A stretch of DNA of 64,000 nt. Origin: Phycisphaeraceae bacterium (GTDB lineage Bacteria > Planctomycetota > Phycisphaerae > Phycisphaerales > SM1A02). Made by a program: the position numbers and the translations under genes. The notes under the pieces were generated by a model that searched no databases, was not told the DNA's origin, and saw nothing but the letters and a program-made list of their open reading frames with translations. This document shows, one piece after another, positions 51,126-59,156 of the stretch. The first letter of the stretch is position 1. Each line of letters opens with the position of its first letter. The DNA lies in the NCBI GenBank assembly GCA_019636735.1, contig JAHBWY010000005.1, positions 154,117-218,116 of the forward strand, given 5' to 3'.

Positions 51126-52916
51126 TCACGGCGCTGCCGGCGCGTCGCCCACCTTCTCGTCGAGCCAGATTCCGCGCAGGAGCTTGGCCAGCACCTCGTC
51201 GCCGGGCGTGCCTTTCACGAGGGCCAAACCCTGGGCAATCGTGTCGCGCTCGTTCAACTGGCGACCGATGTACGCAAGGACCACTCCGACATCGGCGGCA
51301 TTGCGTGAATCGGTGCGCGTCGTGCCGAGCTGATCTCGAAGCTGCCGCAGGCGATCAGGAGGGGGCAGGAGTTCGGGGGCGACACGGGCGTCGATCAGCG
51401 CCGGATGGTCGGCGAAGAGGTTGCGGAGGGTGATGGCCGCCGAGGCGGTCAGACCCGCGCCGACCTGTGCGTTGAGCATGCCAAGTTGCGCGAGCGGATT
51501 GCCAGGGTTCAACTGAAGTGCCGTGGTGAAGTGCTGTTCGGCGCGGAAGAACGAGCCGCTCTTCATCGCGAGTTCACCCGCCGAGACGATCTCCCGGACG
51601 CGGTCAACCTGCGCGTCACTCAGGGTCTCGACGCGCTCGCCATGCTTGAGGACCGCCACGAGATCATCGAGCGTGCGCCGCCTCGTCTCGGCTTCGTCAG
51701 CTTTCGCAGGGTCACCGCGCCCGAGGGCACGGTCAGCCGCCTCGTCGGCATCGGTGCGCGGAACCTCACGCCGGCGATCGAGAGAGAATGGATCGTTGCC
51801 CGGCTCGGTCGGTCGCGAAGGGGCCCCACGGATCTGACGACGGAGCGCTTCGATTTCCGTGGCGAACTCGGTCAGGCGTCGCTGCGACGCATCCGTCGAA
51901 GATCCCTGCGTGTCGAGCGCACCGGGTTGCTGGCCGGGAGCCGTTGCCGCTGGCTCGACCGGCGGCGCCTGCACGGCCGTGCGCTCACGCTGCTGGAGAT
52001 TGCGGTCAATGGCCGTCACGATCGAGTCCATCGTGCGAATGCCGGTGTCGATGCGCGTCGAGCCAGGCGCGGGCTGCTGTCCGGGGCCGGTGCCCTGTTG
52101 CCCAGGCTGCCCGGGCTGACTGCCAACGGGGAACTTCTCAACCCGCGCATCAACACGGAAGGGATCGCGATACTCGAGGGCGCGCAGGTCGGGGTCGAGC
52201 TGACCCGATCGCAACTCACGCTTCAGGCGGGCGGACTCGTAGGTGCCGAGGCCGAGACCATCCACGGCGTCGCGCTGCTGCGCGGTGCGCACACCGGTGA
52301 AATCGCCGGTGAGCAATCGGACTCGACCGCCGTCGCCCGTGTCGAAAGTCGAGGCGACATTCACATCGGAGATGGCGCGCGAGGCCATCGGGGTCGAGAG
52401 ACTGGATGTGCTGTGATCGACCCGCAGTCGGGTGCCGATGAGGTCCGCGCCTACGACCGAGCCCGTGATGCTCGATCGGCCGTACTCGATGTTGCCGTAG
52501 CTTCGTCCGACCGCCATGCGATCGCCCATCGATCCGGCGCGAAGGAGGCGAGGGTCGGAGAAGGCGCTTCCAGCGCGGAAGTCGAAGCTCGCGTCATCGG
52601 AAGTGGAGCCTCGGAAGTCACGATCCGCCGTGTAGCCGACATCACCCCGGAAGCCACGACCGCCGGCCACATTGCCTGTGACCACCAGGTTCCTGGCGCG
52701 CAGATCCTCCTGCACCGGCCCGGTGTTCCTGCCGCCGGAACCATGTTGCAGGTTGCGATCGAGTGCGGATCCGCTGCCGCTGGGGTGATCGAGCGCCCGG
52801 CCGGAACCGAGCGCATCCTGCGGGAGCGCGACGCCGACTTCGACGGCCAGCAGCGTGCCGACAGTTGCGGAGAGCACCGCAGCCACGGAGATCCTCGTTG
52901 AAGGCTGGAGCTTCAT
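51126..52916 (-). CDS. Exported TPR-like protein
   Basis: 596 residues from ATG 52916. Signal peptide: ISVAAVLSATVGTLLAVEVG. A long middle part (about 30-290) is low-complexity and Gly/Arg/Asp-rich. Gln/Pro-rich segment (about 265-285, SQPGQPGQQGTGPGQQP). C-terminal helical region of about 170 residues looks like degenerate TPR: AGELAMKSGSFFRAEQHFTT, ALQLNPGNPLAQLGMLNAQV, AAITLRNLFADHPALIDARV. Probably a scaffold in the envelope. TACCAT ends six bases before the ATG. Confidence 0.65.
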   Translation of the reverse strand: MKLQPSTRISVAAVLSATVGTLLAVEVGVALPQDALGSGRALDHPSGSGSALDRNLQHGSGGRNTGPVQEDLRARNLVVTGNVAGGRGFRGDVGYTADRDFRGSTSDDASFDFRAGSAFSDPRLLRAGSMGDRMAVGRSYGNIEYGRSSITGSVVGADLIGTRLRVDHSTSSLSTPMASRAISDVNVASTFDTGDGGRVRLLTGDFTGVRTAQQRDAVDGLGLGTYESARLKRELRSGQLDPDLRALEYRDPFRVDARVEKFPVGSQPGQPGQQGTGPGQQPAPGSTRIDTGIRTMDSIVTAIDRNLQQRERTAVQAPPVEPAATAPGQQPGALDTQGSSTDASQRRLTEFATEIEALRRQIRGAPSRPTEPGNDPFSLDRRREVPRTDADEAADRALGRGDPAKADEAETRRRTLDDLVAVLKHGERVETLSDAQVDRVREIVSAGELAMKSGSFFRAEQHFTTALQLNPGNPLAQLGMLNAQVGAGLTASAAITLRNLFADHPALIDARVAPELLPPPDRLRQLRDQLGTTRTDSRNAADVGVVLAYIGRQLNERDTIAQGLALVKGTPGDEVLAKLLRGIWLDEKVGDAPAAP

Positions 52917-52922
52917 AGTCGA

Positions 52923-52928
52923 ATGGTA
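52923..52928 (-). promoter_or_regulatory. Predicted -10 element of the TPR gene
   Basis: TACCAT on the minus strand, six bases before ATG 52916, with TTGCGT 16 bases further upstream as a possible -35 element. Confidence 0.55.
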
Positions 52929-52974
52929 TCCCGCCCGCTTTCAGACGCAATTCTTGTTGCATGGACCGAGGGGC

Positions 52975-52980
52975 TACGCT
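52975..52980 (+). promoter_or_regulatory. Predicted -10 element of the repeat-protein gene
   Basis: TACGCT, six bases before GTG 52987. Favours that GTG over one two codons upstream. Confidence 0.45.
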
Positions 52981-52986
52981 GTGACG

Positions 52987-53850
52987 GTGGAGCGATCCAG
53001 GCCCAGCGGCGAAGGTCCGCGACCAAGCGTCTTTGCCATGACCGCGTGCCTCGCGATCGTGGCGGGAGCGGTCCTCTTCGGCGTCTTTGGCCCGGGGATT
53101 GCACAACGCTCCATGCTCACCGGCGGAACCTCGTTGGGAGAACTGGTGAATTCCGCGGTCATCCAACGCGATGGGCTGCTCTGGCGCGCGCTGAATGGCG
53201 GGCGCGGCAATGGCTCCGAGCGAAGCGGCGAGCGAACGGCGCCGAGCGAGTCTTCAGGGGACTCGACTCAGGCGCCGCAACGGGAGTCATCGGGGGACTC
53301 CTCACAAGCACCGTCGCGGGAGTCGTCGCGGGACTCGTCACAGGCTCCGCCGCGGGATTCGTCGCGGGATTCGTCACAGGCGCCGCCGCGCACGCGCGAT
53401 GGGGTTTCTAACGCAGGGCGATCGCCCGACGAGCCACCGGGGAGCAGCGAGACACTCGACGACGCCGCAGCCCGAGCGATGGCTCGACTCATCGGTCATG
53501 GCGCCGAGCCGCCGGACCTCTCTCCGGCGGGCCTCGAACTCGCCGCGTGGAGCACGACCTCACTTGCGGGTGGTCGTGACGACGCAGTGGCGCTCGGCTA
53601 TCTCGATCAGCGGCGCGACCGCTTCCTGGCGCTCTTTGCGCTCATCGACGATGGTCGGTTCATTCTCTTTGATGCGTTCGGGCGCGCCGTGCCGCTGCTG
53701 CCCGATCGACTGGTGATCGAGGAGGTGGCGGGCGCGTCGATCGACAACGCGGTGGTCATGGTCTGGAGCACGGGACCAGTGCTTTGGATTGCGGTCGTCG
53801 ATGCGGTCGAAGACGCGATGTCGCTCCGACCCCTTCTGGGGGCGCCATGA
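52987..53850 (+). CDS. Membrane-anchored protein with a Ser/Asp/Gln/Pro repeat
   Basis: 287 residues from GTG 52987. Signal anchor: TACLAIVAGAVLFGVFGPGI (about 19-38). A linker with four 12-residue repeats (ESSGDSSQAPSR, ESSRDSSQAPPR, DSSRDSSQAPPR) follows, then a folded C-terminal domain of about 140 residues: LDDAAARAMARLIGHGAEPP, DRFLALFALIDDGRFILF, GRAVPLLPDRLVIEEVAG, IDNAVVMVWSTGPVLWIAVV. No family recognised. 39 bases before metG. In another frame the repeat reads as a Gly/Ala/Val zipper. Confidence 0.6.
   Translation: MERSRPSGEGPRPSVFAMTACLAIVAGAVLFGVFGPGIAQRSMLTGGTSLGELVNSAVIQRDGLLWRALNGGRGNGSERSGERTAPSESSGDSTQAPQRESSGDSSQAPSRESSRDSSQAPPRDSSRDSSQAPPRTRDGVSNAGRSPDEPPGSSETLDDAAARAMARLIGHGAEPPDLSPAGLELAAWSTTSLAGGRDDAVALGYLDQRRDRFLALFALIDDGRFILFDAFGRAVPLLPDRLVIEEVAGASIDNAVVMVWSTGPVLWIAVVDAVEDAMSLRPLLGAP
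53250..53393 (+). repeat. In-frame 36-base minisatellite
   Basis: Four copies of 36 bases encoding ESSGDSSQAPSR-type units. The unit is a multiple of three, so all frames stay periodic; one alternative frame would encode a glycine-zipper-like hydrophobic segment. Confidence 0.75.
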
Positions 53851-53876
53851 GGTCTGCGTTCCATCTCGGAACGCCG

Positions 53877-53882
53877 TAGGAT
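53877..53882 (+). promoter_or_regulatory. Predicted -10 element of metG
   Basis: TAGGAT ending seven bases before GTG 53890. Confidence 0.5.
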
Positions 53883-53889
53883 TCGCCGC

Positions 53890-55656
53890 GTGTCGCGCAC
53901 CGCTTACATCACCACGCCCATCTACTATGTGAACGATCGGCCGCACATCGGCCACGCGTACACCACCACCCTGTGTGATGTCTGGGCGAGGGCCATGCGA
54001 CTTCGCGGGCGCGAGGTGCGCTTCCTGACCGGCACCGATGAGCACGGCGTGAAGGTCGAGAAGAGCGCTGCGGAGAAGGGTGTTTCGCCACAGCAGCTCG
54101 CCGACGAGAACTCCGCGGAGTTCCAGCGCGTCTTGAAACTCTTTGATCTCACGAACGACGACTTCATTCGCACCACCGAGCCGCGGCACGAACGGCGCGT
54201 GCAGGCGCTGGTGAAGCGACTGCTCGACGCGGGGCATGTCTATCTCGGCGAGTTCGAGGGGTGGTACGACGAAGGCCAGGAGGAGTACCACACCGAGACG
54301 AAGGCCAAGGAGCTTGGCTACAAGAGCCCTGTAAGCGGCAAGCCGCTCGTTCGCGCGAAGGAGCACAACTACTACTTCCGGCTCTCGGCGTTCCAGAAGC
54401 CGCTCGAGCGCTTCTACGCGGAGCATCCCGGGTTCGTGCAGCCGCAGGCTCGCTTCAACGAGGTGCTCGGACGCGTACGCGACGGTTTGCAGGATGTCCC
54501 GGTGACGCGGACCAACTTCAAGTGGGGCATTCCCTTTCCGGGTCACGCCGAGCATGTCATCTATGTGTGGATCGACGCGCTCTTCAACTATGTGACGGCG
54601 CTCGGCCTCGGCGACGGCGCGACAGGCGGCTCGGGCAGCGGCGTGAAGGGAGTTGCCGGCGGCGAATCGGGTGGCGCCGCTGATGTGCGCCATGCGAGCG
54701 GCGCGATCGTCGGCTCCGCGGCAGGTGCGGGCGCGGCTGGCGCCAGTCCCATTTGCGGCGACTCTGCGCTAGGTGACCTCGCTCGCTTCTGGCCCGCCGA
54801 CTTTCATGTCATCGGCAAGGAGATTCTCTGGTTCCATGCGGTCATCTGGCCGGCGCTGCTGATGGCGCTCGAGATGCCGGTGCCGCGCTGCGTCTATGCC
54901 CACAGCTTCTGGATCTCCAACGGCCAGAAGATGTCAAAGAGCCTCGGCAACTTCATCGACCTGCCGACCATCGAGGGATACTTCGGCAGGTACGGGCTCG
55001 ATGCGTGGCGCTGGTTCATGGTGACGCGAGGTCCGCTCGAAGCCACCGACGCCGACTTCCGCGCCGAGGCGTTCCACGAGACCTACACGGCGGATCTCGT
55101 CAACACAGTTGGCAACTGTGCAAGCCGGGTGACCGCCATGATGGAGAAGTACTTCGACGGCGTGGTGCCCGAAGACCCGGAGCGCGGCGGCGAGTGGCCT
55201 GCGCGGGTCCGCGAGACGGTCGCCGCGTGGGAGAAGGCGATCGACGACTTCGCGCTGGCCGATGCGGCAAGCGCGGCGATCGGTCTGCTGCGTCAGGTCG
55301 ACGGCTTCATCAATGCCACCGAGCCGTTCAAGCTCGCCAAGGACCCGGCGCAGAAGCCCCGGCTCGCGTCGATTCTCGCCCAGTGTGCCGAGTGCGTGCG
55401 CGTGAGCGGCGTGCTGCTCGCGCCGCTGTTGCCGGGAAAGATGAACGAGCTTGCCGCGGCACTTGGGCAGCCAGCGCCGAACACGCAGTCTCGCGGCGGC
55501 GGCACGATCGGTGCGGCGCACGCAGGTTCAGCGCCGCTGTCGGCGGGTGCCGGCACCGGGATCGAGAGGCTCACGGCCTGGGGCGGCCTCGCCCCCGGGA
55601 CAAAGCTCACCAAGTGCGCTCTCTTCCCGCGCGTGGACGCGCCGAAGCCTGCCTGA
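53890..55656 (+). CDS. metG: Methionine-tRNA ligase, short form without zinc-knuckle cysteines
   Basis: 588 residues from GTG 53890. HIGH motif in RPHIGHAYT, TGTDEHG, and KMSKS in GQKMSKSLGNF (about 347). The connective region has GYKSPVSGKPLVRAKEHNYY, where zinc-binding Cys would stand in CPVCG of other MetRS, so the knuckle is metal-free. Insert of Gly/Ala-rich residues (about 239-290, GDGATGGSGSGVKGVAGGES onward) just before DLARFWPADFHVIGKEILWF is unusual. A second Gly/Ala/Thr-rich insert is near the C-terminus. No C-terminal tRNA-binding domain. Charges tRNA-Met in the cytoplasm. Confidence 0.93.
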   Translation: MSRTAYITTPIYYVNDRPHIGHAYTTTLCDVWARAMRLRGREVRFLTGTDEHGVKVEKSAAEKGVSPQQLADENSAEFQRVLKLFDLTNDDFIRTTEPRHERRVQALVKRLLDAGHVYLGEFEGWYDEGQEEYHTETKAKELGYKSPVSGKPLVRAKEHNYYFRLSAFQKPLERFYAEHPGFVQPQARFNEVLGRVRDGLQDVPVTRTNFKWGIPFPGHAEHVIYVWIDALFNYVTALGLGDGATGGSGSGVKGVAGGESGGAADVRHASGAIVGSAAGAGAAGASPICGDSALGDLARFWPADFHVIGKEILWFHAVIWPALLMALEMPVPRCVYAHSFWISNGQKMSKSLGNFIDLPTIEGYFGRYGLDAWRWFMVTRGPLEATDADFRAEAFHETYTADLVNTVGNCASRVTAMMEKYFDGVVPEDPERGGEWPARVRETVAAWEKAIDDFALADAASAAIGLLRQVDGFINATEPFKLAKDPAQKPRLASILAQCAECVRVSGVLLAPLLPGKMNELAAALGQPAPNTQSRGGGTIGAAHAGSAPLSAGAGTGIERLTAWGGLAPGTKLTKCALFPRVDAPKPA

Positions 55657-55780
55657 AGTGGCGGGCACGCTGTCGGTTTCCCACAGCGGGAGCCGGCCCC
55701 GCGCAGGCTGAGAACTCGGTGAGAGGGCTCATGCTTCACTCGCGCTCAACCTCGCTTCGAGTCCTGCCGATGGCGCTTGT

Positions 55781-57694
55781 GTGGACGAGACAATCTGGCC
55801 ATGCCGAGGTGTTGCAGAGTTCGCGTACTGCCCGCGCCTGTTCTATTACATGACGGTCGAAGGGGTCTTCATTCCCAGCTCCGACACCGAACTGGGTGCG
55901 AGGGTGCATGCTCGAGTGGACAGGCCGAGCGCCGCGATCGAGTCGGGGCCCGGTCAGTCGGCGCCGCAAGCCACTCCGTCGCTTGGCACTGACGCCTCTG
56001 GTGAGCAGAGTGGATCGGCGGATCGCCCAAACGCGGCTGGCATCGACAAGCTGGGCGACGCCGAGCGGGATCCGGAGCGGCCTCGTTCCATCCGAAGTCT
56101 CTCGCTAGCCAGCGAGCGGCTGGGCATTACGGGCAAACTCGATCTCGCAGAAGTCGCAGGTACAACGGCCACTCCGGTGGAGTATCGCAAGGGGCGTCCA
56201 AAGCGCACCGGTCCGAGCGCTCCCCAGGGTGATGAGCTCATGGAGGAACTCCTCCCGCTTGGCACGGTGGAGGCATGGCCGACCGATCGAGTCCAGGTGG
56301 GCTTGCAGGCGCTCCTGCTCGAAGAGGCCGGATACACGGTGCACGAGGCGGTCATCTACTACGCCGCGGAGAAGCTCCGTCTTCGCCTCCCGGTCGACGA
56401 TGTCCTGAAGGCCGAGGCGCTCAGAACCCTTGAGGCTGCAAAGGCCGCCAGCCTTGGTCCGCGACCGCTCCCGCTGGTCAACGACCCTCGGTGTCCTCGA
56501 TGCTCATTACAGCCCATTTGTCTGCCAGACGAAGTCAACCATCAGCGGTTCACCGCGTTGACGCAGTCAGTGCAGGCGGCCGCCCAGCCACTGGACTCGG
56601 CGCGCCCAGGCAATACTGGCCAGCGGAACGGCACCAAGGTCCCCGAAGACCACACTCCCAGGAAGCTCTGGCCGCCGCGCAGTGATGGCATCCAGGTGGT
56701 GCTTCTGAAGGATGGGATTCGCGTCGGCGTTCGCGGCCAATCTGTCAGGGTCACCGATCGCGACGGGACCACCGTGCGCGACCTTCCACTGGCCACCATT
56801 GAGTCCGTTGCCGTTCTTGGTGGCGTTCAGGTGTCGACCCAGGCACTCTGTGTCTTTGCGGATCACGAGGTGCCCGTCGCGTTCCTGTCGGCTGCGGGGC
56901 GGCTCGTGGCCATGATGGACCCGATGGGGCCCACCAGTGCTGCAGTGCGCATGGCGCAGATGCGCCGCTTCGATCAACCCGAGCGAGCATTGCAACTGGC
57001 GAAAGCTATTGTGTCCGCGAAGATCCACAATCAGCGCACGCTGCTGATGCGCAATCATCCCGCGCTGCCGGACCTCGCATCGAACACAATGCTTCAGGCG
57101 CTGCGCGACGCAGAAGGGGCGCGAACACTGGACGAGCTGCGCGGCCACGAGGGGAACGCCGCCGCGATCTACTTCCGCCACTTCGCCGGCATGTTCAAGC
57201 CCACAGCGGAGAGTGTCGCTCGCGAGTTCGAATCCAGCGGGCGGCGCCGAAGGCCGCCGCCCGACCCGGTGAACTGCGTCATCTCGTTCGGCTACGCGAT
57301 GTTGGCCAACGAGTGCGCTGCGGCAGCACGACTGGCGAGCCTTGAGCCGTCGATCGGCGCTTTGCACGCGCTGCGCCCCGGGCGTCCGGCGCTGGCGCTG
57401 GACCTGATGGAGCCGTTCAGGCCGATCATCGCGGATTCCATCGCCATCTCCGCGTTCAATCGCGGCGAACTGGTCGAGGGTCACTTCCATCGCACGGCCG
57501 CCGGGTGTGCCATGACCGACTCGGGGCGCAAAGCGTTCTTCGGTGCCTACGGCCGCCGAATGGAAACGGAGGTGACGCACCCGGTCTTCGAGTACCGGCT
57601 GAGCTACCGGCGCATGCTGATGCTGCATGCACGGTTGATCGCCGCGTGGCTGCTTGATGAGGTTCCCACGCTCGCCTTCCTGACTACGCGGTAA
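55781..57694 (+). CDS. cas4-cas1: CRISPR Cas4-Cas1 fusion (spacer acquisition)
   Basis: 637 residues from GTG 55781; no better start exists before the in-frame stop at 55709. Cas4 part about 1-255: Cys17 in AYCPRLFYY, RecB motif Asp121 (GKLDL), Glu134 and Lys137 (VEYRKG), Cys238/241/247 in RCPRCSLQPIC for the 4Fe-4S cluster with Cys17. Residues 48-108 are an unusual low-complexity insert. Cas1 part about 300-637: Glu457 in RGHEGNAAA, His529 in GALHALRPGR, Glu544 in LDLMEPFRP, the metal triad. Fusions of this kind mark type I-G (formerly I-U). Trims and integrates spacers with Cas2. Confidence 0.93.
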   Translation: MDETIWPCRGVAEFAYCPRLFYYMTVEGVFIPSSDTELGARVHARVDRPSAAIESGPGQSAPQATPSLGTDASGEQSGSADRPNAAGIDKLGDAERDPERPRSIRSLSLASERLGITGKLDLAEVAGTTATPVEYRKGRPKRTGPSAPQGDELMEELLPLGTVEAWPTDRVQVGLQALLLEEAGYTVHEAVIYYAAEKLRLRLPVDDVLKAEALRTLEAAKAASLGPRPLPLVNDPRCPRCSLQPICLPDEVNHQRFTALTQSVQAAAQPLDSARPGNTGQRNGTKVPEDHTPRKLWPPRSDGIQVVLLKDGIRVGVRGQSVRVTDRDGTTVRDLPLATIESVAVLGGVQVSTQALCVFADHEVPVAFLSAAGRLVAMMDPMGPTSAAVRMAQMRRFDQPERALQLAKAIVSAKIHNQRTLLMRNHPALPDLASNTMLQALRDAEGARTLDELRGHEGNAAAIYFRHFAGMFKPTAESVAREFESSGRRRRPPPDPVNCVISFGYAMLANECAAAARLASLEPSIGALHALRPGRPALALDLMEPFRPIIADSIAISAFNRGELVEGHFHRTAAGCAMTDSGRKAFFGAYGRRMETEVTHPVFEYRLSYRRMLMLHARLIAAWLLDEVPTLAFLTTR

Positions 57695-58016
57695 GCCTAG
57701 TCCAATATTGAGGTTGCGCCCATGCCTCCTCCCCGATGCCAGGACATCCACGCCACTCGCGGCGAACGCCGGAGTCTGAGCCCGCCGACGGCGCACTTTT
57801 CCTGCGCCAGGAGACCCCCACCATTCGCGGCGAACTTGGCCCCCGTCACGCCGGGGTTTGCTGCCTCGAGCGGGGGGTGGCCACTGCGAAGTCCGCCATG
57901 TCGAGGGGCCGCCATGTCGGGAGTCGCCATGTCGGGAGTCGCCATGTCGGGAGTCACACTTTCATGACCACACCATCTTCCAGAATCCGCTCGCAACTGA
58001 CGCAGTGTGTCACTCC
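57695..58016. other. Region between cas4-cas1 and cas2
   Basis: 322 bases with no gene of its own. The cas2 frame stays open to 57858 but the extra residues are low-complexity. Contains a pair of imperfect repeats around CGCGGCGAAC (57759 and 57825) and the 15-base tandem repeat at 57896-57955. Confidence 0.5.
57896..57955. repeat. Tandem 15-base repeat upstream of cas2
   Basis: GCCATGTCGGGAGTC three times (57911-57955), with a variant copy GCCATGTCGAGGGGC at 57896. No spacers between, so it is not a CRISPR array. Confidence 0.85.
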
Positions 58017-58307
58017 ATGAGGCGAAGCTACCTCGTCTGCTACGACATTCGGGAGCCCAAGCGCCTGCGTCGGGTGCACAAGCTCATGAAGGCCTATGGC
58101 GAGCCATGGCAGTACTCCGTCTTCCACTGCACATTGAAGTCGATCGATCGTGTGCGCATGGAGACGGCGCTGCGCGAGACGGCCAATCTCAAGGAGGACC
58201 AGGTGTTGATCGTCGACCTTGGTTCGAACGAAGACGCCGCGCTGAGGGCGTCGACCTTCCTGGGCGTTGGAATCCCGGAACCCGAGAGCGGGACTGTGGT
58301 GATTTGA
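58017..58307 (+). CDS. cas2: CRISPR-associated endonuclease Cas2
   Basis: 96 residues from ATG 58017, normal Cas2 length. Ferredoxin fold: YLVCYDIREPKRLRRVHKLM with the beta1 Asp, GEPWQYSVFHCTL (beta2, characteristic), and LIVDLGSNED. Forms the Cas1-Cas2 integrase with the Cas4-Cas1 fusion upstream. The C-terminus IPEPESGTVVI is typical of the Cas4-linked type. Lies 322 bases after cas4-cas1 and 849 before cas3, all on one strand. Confidence 0.93.
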   Translation: MRRSYLVCYDIREPKRLRRVHKLMKAYGEPWQYSVFHCTLKSIDRVRMETALRETANLKEDQVLIVDLGSNEDAALRASTFLGVGIPEPESGTVVI

Positions 58308-59156
58308 GGGGCTTCGGGCATCACCTCCGCAGCGCTGCAACTTGTGGTAAAGGTACGCGCTCGTGAGTGCGGCGATCGACACAACATTGGGGCGACGAGA
58401 CGGCCGGCTGAAGCGCACAGAGGATTGCACGTGCGATCTCATGGTCCAGAATGTGGTTCGCATGAACCTACACGGATCCGGAGCTTGCAAGCGCGTTTGC
58501 GGGGATTCTCATGAGGCATTGGAAACAAGGCCAGGGCGCGACCTGCAGGACATGTGCAATATGGCGAATCGAGCAAGGAGCAACTCCCTAATGTGGAAGG
58601 CAAGGGCGCGGGCCGGACTGACGGAGGCGTGTGCTGCGCGTCAGGGTGTCTTGATCGCATTCGTTCAGTGTCAGCTTTCGCAACCGGTGCGCGGCCACCG
58701 AGATCTATACACATTGCAGGCCTACGAGCCACCGCAAGCACAGCATCATGTGACAATACGGACATGGACCTTGAGTTTCGACGGGAGCAAAGGCTGCACG
58801 AGGCAGTTTGCCACGCGCTCTGTGCTAGCGCTGACGAAAGCAGCATGGCGGGCTCCTGGGGCTCTTCATCACGACGAGCAACAGCGAGCGTCGCGGTGGC
58901 CGCGGGTGTTGAGGACGTCGATCGATGATGGCCCGAACACCAGAGTGCAGGGAGCCAACTGCTTCAAGAAACCCGAAGACGCTCGGCACCAACTGCGATC
59001 GTGGCGCCGATCGTGGCGCTATGCAGACGTTCGGTGCGGACTCACGGCTCACTGCACGAACAGCCGAGCTCTGATACTCCATCCGATCGCGGCACATCAC
59101 GGCTTCGCCCGCTCCGAGGTCGGCATGAGCGGCTGTGGGCCTGCTGGAGGCGTGAG
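58308..59156. other. Unexplained 849-base gap between cas2 and cas3
   Basis: Frames are open on both strands (one of 265 codons on the plus strand), but the translations are low in secondary-structure content and match nothing. No CRISPR repeats, tRNA or hairpin identified. A short direct repeat GATCGTGGCGC occurs twice near 58996. Could hold a promoter, a decayed gene or a leader. The cas3 ribosome site (GGAGG 59146-59150) is at its end. Confidence 0.6.
59146..59150 (+). promoter_or_regulatory. Ribosome site that decides the cas3 start
   Basis: GGAGG six bases before GTG 59157. The earlier in-frame GTG at 59001 has no such site and its 52 extra residues fit no Cas3. Confidence 0.6.

Noticed and set aside
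51405..52901. 498-codon plus-strand frame
   Set aside because: Antisense to the TPR gene, which has a signal peptide and a well-placed -10 element.
53560..54693. 377-codon minus-strand frame
   Set aside because: Antisense to metG and the repeat-protein gene; no motif.
57896..57955. Candidate CRISPR array near cas2
   Set aside because: The 15-base units are directly adjacent with no spacers and are shorter than any CRISPR repeat.
59001..59156. N-terminal extension of Cas3 from GTG 59001
   Set aside because: The 52 extra residues are Arg/Ser-rich with no Cas3 likeness, and GGAGG stands six bases before GTG 59157.
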